Source of the DNA: Parvularculaceae bacterium
GTDB lineage: Bacteria; Pseudomonadota; Alphaproteobacteria; Caulobacterales; Parvularculaceae
Assembly: GCA_028284065.1 (NCBI GenBank)
Contig: JANQSJ010000007.1
Span: 248,001-312,000, forward strand
Length of the DNA: 64,000 nucleotides
Direction of reading: 5' to 3'
Position 1 is the first letter of the stretch, and each line of letters begins with the position of its first letter. The translations under genes were made by a program, and so were the position numbers. The notes under the pieces are model-generated. The model searched no databases, was not told where the DNA came from, and was given only the letters and a program-made list of their open reading frames with translations. Below, piece after piece: positions 1-8,770 of this stretch.

Positions 1-2
1 TC

Positions 3-137
3 GTCTCCGACGCGATGATCGCCGTCGGCCTCTATCGCCCGGAGATTCCAATCCCGCCGGGCGCGGTCTGGATCACCTATGTCGCCGCGCAGGCGCTCAT
101 CCTGATCGGCATGCTGAGGACAGCGCGCCCGACGTAA
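3..137 (+). CDS. Lysoplasmalogenase-like membrane protein (YhhN/TMEM86 family), C-terminal 44 residues only
   Basis: The window opens inside this gene, and only the last 44 codons and a TAA stop are visible. The readable part has a SDAMIA motif, then a proline-rich loop, then a WITYVAAQALILIG helix. This matches how YhhN/TMEM86 proteins end: a last-but-one helix containing SD, and a final helix with a Y-x-x-A-Q pattern. The family consists of 7-8-helix membrane proteins that hydrolyse the vinyl ether bond of lysoplasmalogens or related lipids. The assignment rests on a short segment, so the family is likely but the function is inferred. The gene converges on rpsI and shares a terminator with it. 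Confidence 0.6.
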   Translation, partial: VSDAMIAVGLYRPEIPIPPGAVWITYVAAQALILIGMLRTARPT

Positions 138-167
138 AAAACGCGGGAGCGTAGGCTCCCGCGTTTT
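138..167. terminator. Bidirectional rho-independent terminator
   Basis: A perfect 13-bp inverted repeat (138-150 and 155-167) encloses a 4-base GTAG loop. Each arm starts or ends with four A or T bases, so the hairpin carries a U tract in both directions. It lies between the stop codons of the convergent lysoplasmalogenase-like gene and rpsI and would end transcription of both. Confidence 0.85.
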
Positions 168-189
168 GGAAAAGGGCTTTCGCCGCGGC

Positions 190-678
190 CTAGCGCTTCG
201 AGAACTGGAAGCTGCGGCGGGCCTTGCGGCGGCCGTACTTCTTGCGTTCGACGACACGCGCGTCGCGGGTGAGAAATCCGCCCTTCTTGAGGACGGCCCG
301 CAGCTCCGGTTCGTAAAAGGTCAGCGCGCGGGCGATGCCGTGGCGCACTGCGCCGGCCTGACCCGACGGGCCGGAGCCCGACACCGTGCAAATAACGTCG
401 TACTGGCCATTGCGCTCCGCCGCGACCAGGGGCTGCTTGATGATCATCTGAAGCACCGGACGGCCGAAATACTCAGCATGGTCCTTTTTGTTTACGGTGA
501 TCTTCCCGGAGCCCGGCTTGATCCAGACGCGCGCGACGGCGGTCTTGCGCTTGCCGCTGGCGTAGGCGCGGCCAAGCTCGTCAATCTTCGGTTCCGGCGG
601 GGGCAGCTCCTCCGTCGCTTCGACGACGCCCGCCTCTTCGGCGGCTGATTTCAGGTCTTCAAGGCTTGTGGTGCTCAT
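190..678 (-). CDS. rpsI: 30S ribosomal protein S9
   Basis: The 162-residue product contains the S9 core ([51 protein letters not shown]) and ends in the basic tail SKR, which in this family reaches the ribosomal P site. It is about 30 residues longer than E. coli S9 because of an acidic N-terminal extension, which is common in alphaproteobacteria. It is the second gene of the rplM-rpsI operon, with 5 bp between the two coding regions. A GGGAAG Shine-Dalgarno lies upstream of the ATG. Confidence 0.97.
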   Translation of the reverse strand: MSTTSLEDLKSAAEEAGVVEATEELPPPEPKIDELGRAYASGKRKTAVARVWIKPGSGKITVNKKDHAEYFGRPVLQMIIKQPLVAAERNGQYDVICTVSGSGPSGQAGAVRHGIARALTFYEPELRAVLKKGGFLTRDARVVERKKYGRRKARRSFQFSKR

Positions 679-683
679 ATCGG

Positions 684-1151
684 TCAGGCTTCCCGCTTGT
701 TCTTGGGATTCATGGCCGCAACGTCGAGCGGCTCAGGGCTTTGCGCCTCATGCGGATGATCGGGGCCCGCATAAACCTTCAGCTTGGTCATCTGCGAACG
801 GGCGAGCGGCGAATCCTTCGGCATCATCCGCTCCACCGCCTTCATCACGACGCGCTCAGGATGCTTGCCGCCGAGGATCTTCTCCATCGTGCGTTCCTTG
901 ATCCCGCCGGGATAGCCGGTGTGCCAGTAAAACTTCTTGTCAGTCATCTTCTTGCCGGTGAAGACGACCTTGTCCGCATTGACGACGACGACATGATCGC
1001 CGGTGTCGACATGCGGCGTGAAGGCGGGCTTGTGCTTGCCGCGCAGGCGCATGGCGATAAGCGAGGCGAGCCGGCCGACGACGAGGCCGTCGCCGTCGAT
1101 CAGGATCCATTTGCGCTCCACCTCGCCCGGTTTGGCCGAGTAGGTTTTCAT
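684..1151 (-). CDS. rplM: 50S ribosomal protein L13
   Basis: The protein has 155 residues from the chosen start, against 142 in E. coli. Typical L13 segments are visible: [40 protein letters not shown] and [13 protein letters not shown]. The frame is open to 1259, and two ATGs occur at 1160 and 1151. I chose 1151 because the family normally begins MKTYxAKPxEVERKW and because GCGGA then lies about 9 bases upstream; at 1160 it would touch the ATG. rplM is the first gene of the rplM-rpsI operon. The roughly 15 residues after the shared core form a short C-terminal extension. Confidence 0.95.
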   Translation of the reverse strand: MKTYSAKPGEVERKWILIDGDGLVVGRLASLIAMRLRGKHKPAFTPHVDTGDHVVVVNADKVVFTGKKMTDKKFYWHTGYPGGIKERTMEKILGGKHPERVVMKAVERMMPKDSPLARSQMTKLKVYAGPDHPHEAQSPEPLDVAAMNPKNKREA

Positions 1152-1266
1152 TGTTTTCATTCCGCTTTTTGGGGACGCCGCCCCTAACTCTGGGTAGCGA
1201 CCCCTATCTTCGGGTCGCGGCCCCGCGAATTCGAAGCGCGCGGGATAGGCCGAGGTCACGGCTTCG

Positions 1267-1610
1267 TCAACAGGTTTCGAATTTTATCAGCGAAAACAGG
1301 CGGGTTTGAGTGTGGTAAAATATTACCTCCCTTGGATCCACGCCATGGCGGGCCATGTCGAGGAACGCGCGGTAATCCAGCGTCACATGCATGTTGGTGA
1401 GGATCGCGCGGTCGGGCTTCACGCGGCCTGTCCATTCGAGCGTCGTCTCATAGCGCGCGTGGGAGGCGTGCGGCTTCATGTGCGGGCAGTCGACGATCCA
1501 GACCTCGAACCCGTGGAAATCGACCGGCTTTCGTCCTGCCGATCAATGGCATCCGCCAGATGGGCAAGATCGTTTACGCGAAACCCTCAGGCGAGCGCCA
1601 CGCCGCGCTC
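1267..1610 (-). pseudogene. Decayed, diverged copy of the 3' part of an MBL-fold hydrolase gene
   Basis: Read on the minus strand, this stretch encodes VWIVDCPHMKPHASHARYE and KPDRAILTNMHVTLDY. These are close to the C-terminal third of the intact metallo-hydrolase at 3206-4048 (VWIVDCLQMKPHGSHAHYE, KPDRAVLTNLHVTMDY). Further upstream, GFRVNDLAHLADAID matches GFRIEDLAYSADVVD of the intact gene but lies in a different frame from the VWIVDC part, so there is at least one frameshift. The N-terminal half and the metal-binding motif are missing, and the last residues differ. DNA identity to the intact copy is about 75-80 percent by eye. It is therefore an old or imported paralogue, not a fresh duplication. 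The right boundary is approximate. Confidence 0.75.
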
Positions 1611-1740
1611 CCCGCAGGGTCTCCCTCCTCGACGAGCTTCTCGCCCGGCGATACGGTCTAATGTCGGCCTAACCGTTCCCGGTCGGACCAGTGCGGCGAG
1701 GCTAAACCGCCGATCGCCCAATTCGGGGAGATAATCGACT

Positions 1741-3018
1741 ATGTCTGATATATTTATCTCCTACGCCAGCGGAGACCGAGACAAAGCAAAATCGTTGGCA
1801 TCCGCCCTGCAGAACGCTGGGTTTTCTGTCTGGTGGGACCAACGGATCGATCCGGGGGCAAATTTTTCCGATGATATTCAGCGCGAATTGACGGCGGCGA
1901 CGGCCATCATCGTCATTTGGACCGAGGAATCGGTGAATTCAAACTGGGTGAAAGATGAAGCAAGTTTTGGCCAGAAAAAAGGGACGCTCGTCCCTTTACA
2001 GTTCGACGCGACCGATCCGCCACTCGGATTTCGACAATTTCAGACCATAGACTTCAGACAATGGGACGGGCGGCGTAACCATCCGGCAATTCGAAAAATT
2101 ACTGACGTTGTGCAATCGAAATCTCGCGAGGAAGGAGCCTATTCGGATACGAACAATACGACAGATTTCAAGTCGCAACGCATAAAGTACTGCAGGTCGG
2201 CTGACGGCGTACGCATCGCATACGCCCTGATGGGTAACGGCGTCCCCGTTGTGAAGGCCGGCAATATTATGACCCACATTGAACTCGACGCTCAGTCATT
2301 CGCCTGGCGCCATCTGTTTGATGTCTTGTCTGAAAAGAACCAGCTCGTGCGCTATGATCTGCGCGGCATGGGCCTGTCTGACTGGGACGTCGATAGCGTA
2401 ACGTTCGAAGACTATCTGGCTGATCTGGAGGCGGTCGTCGACGCCGCCGGGCTTGACCGCTTCGCGCTGCTCGGATTCTCACAAGGATGCGCGATATCCA
2501 TGGCTTACGCATTGCGACATCCCGAGCGGGTGAGCTGTTTGGCTTTGACCGCCGCCTATGCGCGCGGTTGGCGCATTCGCCTTACGCCTCAGGAACAAAA
2601 GCGGGAGGAAGCCTTCCTCGACATTATTGAGACGAGTTGGGACGACGAGTCGCTGATTGCGCAGCAGATGTTCACGACCTCCTTTGCGCCAAACGCAAGC
2701 CGTGAAGAAGCTAATTCGTTCAATAGGCTATTGCGACGAACAACAACTTCGACAAATTTGGTCCGTAACCTGAACGCCATGTCAAGAGTCGATTTGATGG
2801 ATCAACTAAAATCAATCGACACTCCGACCATGCTGTTCCATGTCGTCGATGATAGCCTAAATTCTTCGATCAATGAAGCGCGCATCATAGCTAGCGAACT
2901 GAGCAATGCCGAGTTGATTCCAATCGAGGGCGCGAGCCATTTGATTTTAGAGGATGACGCGGCATGGCCGCAGTACGAGGATGAATTTCTACAGTTCCTG
3001 GACCGTTACAACCACTAG
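1741..3018 (+). CDS. TIR domain fused to an alpha/beta-hydrolase, candidate defence effector
   Basis: The protein has 425 residues. Residues 1-125 form a bacterial TIR domain: it begins DIFISYAS, has WWDQRIDPGANF as the second conserved block, and has SNWVKDE with Glu73 in the place of the NADase catalytic glutamate. Residues 147-425 form an alpha/beta-hydrolase resembling those fused to regulators: DLRGMGLSD, nucleophile elbow GFSQG with Ser247, likely acid Asp370/371 and His400 in GASHL. There is no signal peptide and no membrane segment. TIR domains of this type cleave NAD+ or make cyclic ADP-ribose signals in several anti-phage systems. That this one does so is inference, and the role of the hydrolase half is unknown. 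Codons are noticeably AT-richer than the neighbours, and the gene stands alone between a pseudogene copy and the intact MBL gene, which suggests horizontal gain. Confidence 0.85.
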   Translation: MSDIFISYASGDRDKAKSLASALQNAGFSVWWDQRIDPGANFSDDIQRELTAATAIIVIWTEESVNSNWVKDEASFGQKKGTLVPLQFDATDPPLGFRQFQTIDFRQWDGRRNHPAIRKITDVVQSKSREEGAYSDTNNTTDFKSQRIKYCRSADGVRIAYALMGNGVPVVKAGNIMTHIELDAQSFAWRHLFDVLSEKNQLVRYDLRGMGLSDWDVDSVTFEDYLADLEAVVDAAGLDRFALLGFSQGCAISMAYALRHPERVSCLALTAAYARGWRIRLTPQEQKREEAFLDIIETSWDDESLIAQQMFTTSFAPNASREEANSFNRLLRRTTTSTNLVRNLNAMSRVDLMDQLKSIDTPTMLFHVVDDSLNSSINEARIIASELSNAELIPIEGASHLILEDDAAWPQYEDEFLQFLDRYNH

Positions 3019-3205
3019 CCTAGAATGGCGCCAATATCCGGTCGAGGAATGCCTCTGGATGAGCGATGGCGCATCTCGCCCGAGAGCGCCGCGTCGACAG
3101 GACGACTTGATTTGCATTGAGGCGTGGGAAGCCTCCGATTGAATTGGAATTGGCGCCCAACACCCCTAGCTGACCACATCGAGCCGGCGGCTATGACGAC
3201 CGCTT

Positions 3206-4048
3206 TTAAAAGTCGAATTCCACTCGCATCCCGTCAAACGCCGGCGCGACGCCGTCGGGGACCATGTCGAGAAGCGTCTTATAGTCCATCGTCACGTGGA
3301 GATTGGTGAGGACCGCGCGGTCGGGCTTCACGCGGTCGATCCATTGCATCGTCTTTTCATAGTGCGCGTGGGAGCCGTGCGGCTTCATCTGCAGGCAGTC
3401 GACGATCCAGACCTTGACGCCGTCGAGGATCGCCCAGCTTTCCTCAGGCAAATCAACGACGTCCGCTGAATAAGCAAGATCTTCGATGCGAAACCCGTGG
3501 GAGCGCACGCTCCCATGCTCCTGCAGGAACGGAACGAACCGAATCGCGCCTGAGGGCCCCGCGATCTCGAACGCGTCGCCAGCCTCAGGCAACGCAACCT
3601 CCTCCAGGATCGGCGGATACCAGCTCCCTTGGGGCTGCTCGAAGCAATAGCCGAAGCGGACGAGCAAATCGCCCGCGGTCTCGCGGCTGAAATGGACGGG
3701 CACGCGTGCGCGCTGTTGGATAGCGAGAGCACGGAGGTCGTCGAGGCCATTCGTCTGGTCGGCGTGGTCGTGGGTAATGAGGACCGCGTCGAGACGCTCG
3801 ACCTCGGCCGCGAGAAGCTGCGCGCGCATGTCGGGCGACGTGTCGATGAGGACGCTCGTCACGCCATCGCGCGGAAACGCGCCGTCCGCGTCGGACAATT
3901 CAACGAGTAAAGAGCATCTGGTGCGGCGGTTCTTCGGCTCCGCGGGGTCGCAGGCGCCCCACTCGCCTCGCCCGCCCGGACCGCCAATGCGCGGCACGCC
4001 GCCGGAGGAGCCGCAGCCGAGGATTGTCGCGCGCAGGAGCTGCGTCAT
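3206..4048 (-). CDS. MBL-fold metallo-hydrolase (PhnP/RNase Z-like)
   Basis: This 280-residue protein has a metallo-beta-lactamase fold. It begins with the TILGCGSSGGVPRIG strand seen in PhnP-like phosphodiesterases. The metal motif is THDHADQ at 92-98, where the usual final His of HxHxDH is Gln, followed by GLDDLR. Further ligands are probably in EHGSVRSHGF and in SHAHYE. The C-terminus has LTNLHVTMDY, as is usual in this branch. Its ATG overlaps the stop of the TatD gene by 4 bp, and this TatD-MBL pair is a common alphaproteobacterial arrangement downstream of holB. The natural substrate is unknown; a cyclic phosphodiester is the best guess from the PhnP relationship. Confidence 0.85.
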   Translation of the reverse strand: MTQLLRATILGCGSSGGVPRIGGPGGRGEWGACDPAEPKNRRTRCSLLVELSDADGAFPRDGVTSVLIDTSPDMRAQLLAAEVERLDAVLITHDHADQTNGLDDLRALAIQQRARVPVHFSRETAGDLLVRFGYCFEQPQGSWYPPILEEVALPEAGDAFEIAGPSGAIRFVPFLQEHGSVRSHGFRIEDLAYSADVVDLPEESWAILDGVKVWIVDCLQMKPHGSHAHYEKTMQWIDRVKPDRAVLTNLHVTMDYKTLLDMVPDGVAPAFDGMRVEFDF

Positions 4049-4839
4049 GCGCCGTCCAATGCGGCGCGGTCGGCCTTCGCGAAAAGACGAAAAAAGTTAT
4101 CGGTCGTCGCCGCGGCGATTTCCTCCGTACTGACGCCTTTTATCTCGGCGAGCTTCTCCACCACATGGACCAGATGCGCCGGCTCGCAGCGACGGCCGCG
4201 ATGCGGGACAGGCGCAAGATATGGGCAATCAGTCTCAATGATGACGCGGTCGAGCGGAACCGCCTCGGCGATGGCGCGCACGTCGTCGGCGTTCTTGAAG
4301 GTGATGATGCCGGAGAATGAGACGTACCCGCCCATGTCGAGGGCGAGCTTCGCGAGGTCCATGCCGCTGGTGTAGCAGTGCATGAGCGGGACGAACGCCT
4401 TGCGGGCATGGGCCGCCGACAGCGCCGCCATCATCTCCGCGTCCGCCTCACGGGTGTGGATAATGAGCGGAAGGCCCGTCTCCTGCGCAGCCTCGATGTG
4501 CTTGCGGAAGACGATCTCCTGATCCTCCCGGGGCGAATAATTGTAGTGGAAGTCGAGCCCGCATTCCCCGACGCCCACGACGTCCGGCTCAGCGCAAAGA
4601 TCGACAAGGAAGTCCGTCGTAAGGTCCGGATGCTCCACGGCGTAGTGGGGATGCGCGCCGACGGACCGCCAGGCGAACGGCAGCGCTGCGGAGATACGCC
4701 TGATCTCGTCCGTCGAGGCGATCTTGTCGGAAATCGTTAGCATCCCCGCGACGCCCGCATCGCGCGCGCGGGCGACAACCTCGTCGAGGTCTTCGGCAAA
4801 CTTCTCCGAGTGCAGATTGACGTGGCTGTCGATCAGCAT
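4045..4839 (-). CDS. TatD-family metal-dependent hydrolase/DNase
   Basis: This 264-residue TIM-barrel protein carries the TatD landmarks in order: DSHVNLH near the N-terminus (metal site), VGECGLDFHYN (metal-binding Glu), IIHTREADAEM, MHCYTSG and ETDCPYLAP with the catalytic Asp. TatD proteins act as Mg2+-dependent 3'-5' exonucleases on single-stranded or damaged DNA, in the cytoplasm. The second His of the usual HxH motif is Asn here, a variant I believe occurs in other alphaproteobacterial members. It sits between holB (21 bp upstream) and the MBL gene (4-bp overlap), so all are probably co-transcribed from dacA downwards. Confidence 0.9.
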   Translation of the reverse strand: MLIDSHVNLHSEKFAEDLDEVVARARDAGVAGMLTISDKIASTDEIRRISAALPFAWRSVGAHPHYAVEHPDLTTDFLVDLCAEPDVVGVGECGLDFHYNYSPREDQEIVFRKHIEAAQETGLPLIIHTREADAEMMAALSAAHARKAFVPLMHCYTSGMDLAKLALDMGGYVSFSGIITFKNADDVRAIAEAVPLDRVIIETDCPYLAPVPHRGRRCEPAHLVHVVEKLAEIKGVSTEEIAAATTDNFFRLFAKADRAALDGA

Positions 4840-4860
4840 GAGGCGTCGCGACCTTCCGCG

Positions 4861-5898
4861 CTATCGGGCGGCCAGCCGGGCGATATCCGCCCGCGCAAGC
4901 CGGCGCCACACGGCGCCGGCCACTTCGGCACGATCGAGATTGAGCCCCGCGCCGCGGGAAAACTGTTCGCGCGTCGCGTCATGGGCGTCAATAAGCGCAT
5001 CGACGTCGTCGCGCGGCAAGTCGGCGCCCGCCGCGTACCGCACGCATTCGGCGAGCCGCTCGGTCAGGAGCGCGACGAAAAGCTCATAGGCGGCCTCGGC
5101 CCCTTTCGACGCAATGCGTTGGATGGCGTCCGGCCGGCGCGCCGTCTCGCTTGCGCGCGCGAACGCCTCCACCGCAGACAGGGCGAGCGCCCCGTCATTT
5201 GTGGATAGCCGGAGCGCCCGGCCCGGCCGGCCGCGCGCGCCGGAGACGAGGCGGTCGATATCGGCGGCGTCGACATCTTCCTCCCCCGCCAGAAACTCCG
5301 CGACATGAGAGTCCGACAAGGGCCGCAGAGTCATGACGCGGCAGCGCGATCGGATTGTCGGCAGAAGGCGGCCCGGTTGCGCGGTCGTCAGCATCAGGAC
5401 GGCGCGGGCGGGCGGCTCCTCAAGCGACTTCAGAAGCGCGTTCGCAGCGTTGCGGTTCAGCTCATCGGCGCTGTCGACGATCGCCGCGCGCCAGCCGCCC
5501 ATGGCCGGCGTGCGCGACAGGAAACTGCCGAGCGCTCGCACCGTATCAACTGATATTTCAGTCGCGAACTTCTGGGTTTTCTCGTTCCAGGCGCGCCGGG
5601 CGACAAAGAGATCGGGGTGCGCGCCTGCGGCGATCAGCGACGCCGCCCGCCGCGCATCGGCGTCCTCGCCGTCCGCCCCGAGGAGGATGCGCGCCGCCTG
5701 GAACGCGAACGTCGCCTTGCCGACCCCGTCAGGCCCCGCGATCAGCCAGCCATTGGAAAACGACCCCTGCTCTATCCGCTCACGAACCGTCCGAAGCGCG
5801 TCCCGATGGCCTGCGAGACGCGCGCGCGTCTCCGGCGCCGGGAAGGCCGGCGGCGGAGGGCCGCGCGTCTCATCGATGCTCTTCGGACCTCTAGCCAT
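4861..5898 (-). CDS. holB: DNA polymerase III subunit delta'
   Basis: The 345-residue protein is a clamp-loader AAA+ subunit. It has RLAGHRDALRTV at the start of the ATPase domain, a P-loop-like GPDGVGKAT, then VDSADELNRNAANALLKSLEEPP (delta' box and sensor region) and TIRSRCRVMTLRPL (SRC motif). It loads the beta sliding clamp with the other gamma-complex subunits. The start ATG overlaps the tmk stop by 8 bp (ATGGCTAG). The tmk-holB-tatD-MBL order matches that in many proteobacteria. The C-terminal part is alanine- and arginine-rich, as usual for the collar domain. Confidence 0.93.
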   Translation of the reverse strand: MARGPKSIDETRGPPPPAFPAPETRARLAGHRDALRTVRERIEQGSFSNGWLIAGPDGVGKATFAFQAARILLGADGEDADARRAASLIAAGAHPDLFVARRAWNEKTQKFATEISVDTVRALGSFLSRTPAMGGWRAAIVDSADELNRNAANALLKSLEEPPARAVLMLTTAQPGRLLPTIRSRCRVMTLRPLSDSHVAEFLAGEEDVDAADIDRLVSGARGRPGRALRLSTNDGALALSAVEAFARASETARRPDAIQRIASKGAEAAYELFVALLTERLAECVRYAAGADLPRDDVDALIDAHDATREQFSRGAGLNLDRAEVAGAVWRRLARADIARLAAR

Positions 5899-6547
5899 CG
5901 CTTTCCCGCCAGGCGGCGATCAGCGGATCGACGCGCGCCGCAATCTCTTCTTCGATGACGTAGGCGCTCGCGCTTGCGTCGACCAGCATATGGGTGGCGG
6001 GCGCGTCCGCGGCTATCTTGCGGAAAGCGGCGCGCACGGCGCGCTGAAACTCAAGCCCCTTGCTCTCGAACCGTGTCTCGCCTGCGCCCGGTCCGGTCCC
6101 ACGTCCGCTGACGCGCGCCGCCGCAGCCGCTTCGTCAAGGTCGAGAACAATCGTCAGGGTCGGACCATCCGCGCTGACGACTTCGCAGTCCAGCGCGTCG
6201 ATAAAGTCCGACGAAACAGCGCCAGCCGCGCCCTGATAGGCGCGCGTCGAATCGGAAAACCGGTCGCAAATGACTATCTTCCCGCTTTCACGCGCCGGAT
6301 TGATCGTCGCGCGCAAATGCTCCGCGCGCGCCGCATACATCATAAGGGCTTCGGCGACAGGCGACCATGCGTCGGCCTCGCCGGCGACCAGAAGCGCGCG
6401 AAGACGCTCGGCGCCAGGCGCGCCGCCAGGCTCCCGCGTCAGAAGCGTCGGCGCGCCCATCGTCTCAAGGCGCGTCGCAAGCCGCGCAGCCTGGGTCGAC
6501 TTGCCGACGCCATCGGCGCCTTCGAAAACGATGAACGGGGCGCGCAT
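5891..6547 (-). CDS. tmk: Thymidylate kinase
   Basis: This 218-residue enzyme phosphorylates dTMP to dTDP for DNA synthesis. It shows the P-loop FEGADGVGKST at residues 6-16, the DRF motif in VICDRFSDSTRAYQG that holds the dTMP phosphate, and an EPGG loop (LTREPGGAPGAE). I chose the ATG at 6547 because the family begins MRxxFIVFEG. A GTG three codons upstream (6556) has a better-spaced GGAG within the end of the dacA gene and cannot be excluded. The gene is 18 bp from dacA and overlaps holB, so an operon is likely. Confidence 0.93.
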   Translation of the reverse strand: MRAPFIVFEGADGVGKSTQAARLATRLETMGAPTLLTREPGGAPGAERLRALLVAGEADAWSPVAEALMMYAARAEHLRATINPARESGKIVICDRFSDSTRAYQGAAGAVSSDFIDALDCEVVSADGPTLTIVLDLDEAAAAARVSGRGTGPGAGETRFESKGLEFQRAVRAAFRKIAADAPATHMLVDASASAYVIEEEIAARVDPLIAAWRESDG

Positions 6548-6565
6548 CCGGTCCACGTCGGCGGC

Positions 6566-7747
6566 TCACTCCGGCGCGCCGGCGGCCGCCGGCGTCTCCG
6601 GCTTCAACAGCAGCTTGCGCGCGCCGAGGGCGATCTTGCCGAACACGCCAAGTTCGTCCGTCGCTTCGGCCGCGAAAACGGGATAGTCACGGGTCTCGTC
6701 GTCGATACGGACGCGCAGATACCCGACCTGCCGCCCCTCGCGCACCGGCGCGGCGAGCGGTCCGTCATAAATCACGCGCGCCTCGATTTCATCAAGCATC
6801 GTGCGGTGCAGAATGAGAGACACATCTTCCCCGACCGACAGCGCGACATTCGCCGCTTCGCCGGCGAAGACGTCCGCCGAGCCGACGACGTCCCCCGCCT
6901 TGTAAAGCGTGCGCCGCGTGAAGTCGTTGAAGGCGACGCGCATCAGACGCAGGCTCTCGCGGCTGCGCGCGCGCTGGTCCTCAAGGCCGTTGACCACAAG
7001 TATCCTGCGGTCGCCATTCCGTTCCGCCGAGCCGACGACGCCAAACCCTGATTCGTCCGTATGCCCTGTCTTCAGGCCATCGGCGCCTTCAAACCCGTCC
7101 AGCAGCGGGTTGCGGTTCGGCTGGCGAATCTTCTCCCACGTAAATGACGGTTCGGAGAAAATCCCATAGTAGGGCGCAAAGTCGAGAATGATCTTGCGGG
7201 CGAGCGCAGCGAGGTCGCGCGTGCTCATCTTTTGGCCCGGGTCGGGCAAGCCGGTCGCATTCGCGAATGTCGACTCGTTTAGCCCCCACTCCCGCGCCTT
7301 GTCGTTCATCAGCTCCGCGAACGCTTCCTCCGAGCCCGCGATATTCTCCGCAATGACGATACACGCGTCATTGCCCGACTGGATAATGGCGCCGCGCAAG
7401 AGATCGCCTAGCTTGATCTTCGTATCGACCCGCACCCACATCTTTGATCCGCCCGTCTTCCAGGCCTTCCGGGACACCTTGAACGCGTCGTCGAGCGACA
7501 GCTCGCCCGCCTCCAGTTTCTCAAAGACGATGGCCACAGTCATGAGCTTGCTCATCGACGCCGGGGCGGTGGGCGTGTCCGCGTCCTTGCCGAAGAGCAC
7601 CTCGCCGGTCTCGAAATCCATGATCACCGCAAACGGCGCGTCCGTCTCGATCGGCGGTGAACCGGCCGCGCGCGCCGGGTCAGCCAACGCAACCACCGCG
7701 CAGGCGGCGGCCGCGATACGGAAATGATGAAGGACCGATATCTTCAT
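6566..7747 (-). CDS. D-alanyl-D-alanine carboxypeptidase, penicillin-binding protein 5/6 type
   Basis: This 393-residue exported protein has a signal peptide ending near ADPARAAG (residues 1-28). The three active-site motifs of low-molecular-weight PBPs follow in order: SMSK (Ser64, Lys67), SGN (124-126) and KTG (226-228). A C-terminal PBP5-type beta domain follows. The end is basic and amphipathic, suggesting peripheral attachment to the inner membrane. The enzyme trims the terminal D-Ala from peptidoglycan stem peptides in the periplasm. It is the first gene of the dacA-tmk-holB-tatD-MBL series. Whether it should be called dacA, dacC or dacF cannot be settled from sequence alone. Confidence 0.92.
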   Translation of the reverse strand: MKISVLHHFRIAAAACAVVALADPARAAGSPPIETDAPFAVIMDFETGEVLFGKDADTPTAPASMSKLMTVAIVFEKLEAGELSLDDAFKVSRKAWKTGGSKMWVRVDTKIKLGDLLRGAIIQSGNDACIVIAENIAGSEEAFAELMNDKAREWGLNESTFANATGLPDPGQKMSTRDLAALARKIILDFAPYYGIFSEPSFTWEKIRQPNRNPLLDGFEGADGLKTGHTDESGFGVVGSAERNGDRRILVVNGLEDQRARSRESLRLMRVAFNDFTRRTLYKAGDVVGSADVFAGEAANVALSVGEDVSLILHRTMLDEIEARVIYDGPLAAPVREGRQVGYLRVRIDDETRDYPVFAAEATDELGVFGKIALGARKLLLKPETPAAAGAPE

Positions 7748-7879
7748 ACAGGCACTATCGTAGCAAGGGTGGTCGCGAAGCCATGAAAAGAATTGCGTCC
7801 GCCAGGAGCGGCGCTTGCAGGCGCAGGCCGAGCGCCGCCGCCCTAAACAGCAGTGGTCGGCGACGATCGCAAGCCCGTA

Positions 7880-8770
7880 TCAGGCGCGCGGCTTCGCCGG
7901 AGCGTCGACAATCGCCGCGTCGCGGTGGCCTGCGCCTCGAACCATCGACAGCGCCGCGCTGGCGGACTGTCGGTCCGGAAAAGGCCCGAGCCTCAGGACG
8001 AACGCCTCATCGCCGCTCGGCAGGATCGCGAGATCCGCGGCGTCCCCGAGGACCTTCAGAAGCGCGCCATGGGCCCGATCGACATCGGCGAAACTCCCGT
8101 AGGCGCCGACATCGATCCAGGTCTCAAGCGGCGCCGCTGCGGGCGCGTCGTTTTGGGCGGCCCTGGCGACGGCGGCCGCTTCGACAGGCGACGGCGACGG
8201 CGCGTCCGCCGGACGCGGCGGCTGCGGCGGCGTCTGCGCCCGCGCGAGTTCGTTGCGGCCCGGCGGCGGCAGCGCGGCTTCGCGCACATATGACACTCGC
8301 ACCCGCGCCAGCCCCTTTTCGCGGAAGCCGAGCCGGCGCGCGGCCGCCTCGGACAGGTCGATGATGCGGTCATCGACGAAGGGCCCGCGATCATTCACCC
8401 GCACGACAATGCGGCGATCGTTTTCAAGATTCTGGACTTCCACCAGCGTCGGCATCGGCAGCGTCTTGTGCGCGGCGGTGAGGAGGTTCCTGTCAAACCG
8501 CTCGCCATTGGCGGTCGGCTTGCCCTGAAACGCCGCGCCATACCAGGACGCGAGGCCAACTTCGTTATAGCCGCGATCGACCCGCGGCCGATAGGTGCGC
8601 CCACTGATCCGATAGGGCGCGCCAACCTTGTAATGAGGCGAGGCGCCGGCGTGCGTCCCTGAGCCGCCGCTGCCGCCGCCATCCGTCGCGCACGCCGCCA
8701 GCATCAGGCCAGCGCCGGCCCACGCTGCGCGTTTCGACCATGCGACGAGACCATCCACCAGGTTGTTCAT
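7880..8770 (-). CDS. rlpA: RlpA-like lipoprotein with double-psi beta-barrel and SPOR domain
   Basis: From the ATG at 8770 the protein has 296 residues. That start has a strong GGGAGAG Shine-Dalgarno; an open frame continues to 8824 but starts without one. A lipobox (LAAC, Cys27) follows a short hydrophobic helix. Residues around 75-165 form the RlpA double-psi barrel (GLASWYG, GERFDRNLLTAAHKTLPMPT, VRVNDRGPF, DLSEAAARRLGF). A proline/alanine linker leads to a C-terminal SPOR domain (about 220-296) that in this family binds denuded glycan strands at the septum. RlpA proteins act as septal lytic transglycosylases or septal-ring lipoproteins. It is separated from dacA by about 130 bp. Confidence 0.9.
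   Translation of the reverse strand: MNNLVDGLVAWSKRAAWAGAGLMLAACATDGGGSGGSGTHAGASPHYKVGAPYRISGRTYRPRVDRGYNEVGLASWYGAAFQGKPTANGERFDRNLLTAAHKTLPMPTLVEVQNLENDRRIVVRVNDRGPFVDDRIIDLSEAAARRLGFREKGLARVRVSYVREAALPPPGRNELARAQTPPQPPRPADAPSPSPVEAAAVARAAQNDAPAAAPLETWIDVGAYGSFADVDRAHGALLKVLGDAADLAILPSGDEAFVLRLGPFPDRQSASAALSMVRGAGHRDAAIVDAPAKPRA

Noticed and set aside
5333..7051. 572-codon open frame on the plus strand opposite holB, tmk and dacA
   Set aside because: It runs across three well-supported minus-strand genes, is very arginine-rich and resembles no protein family.
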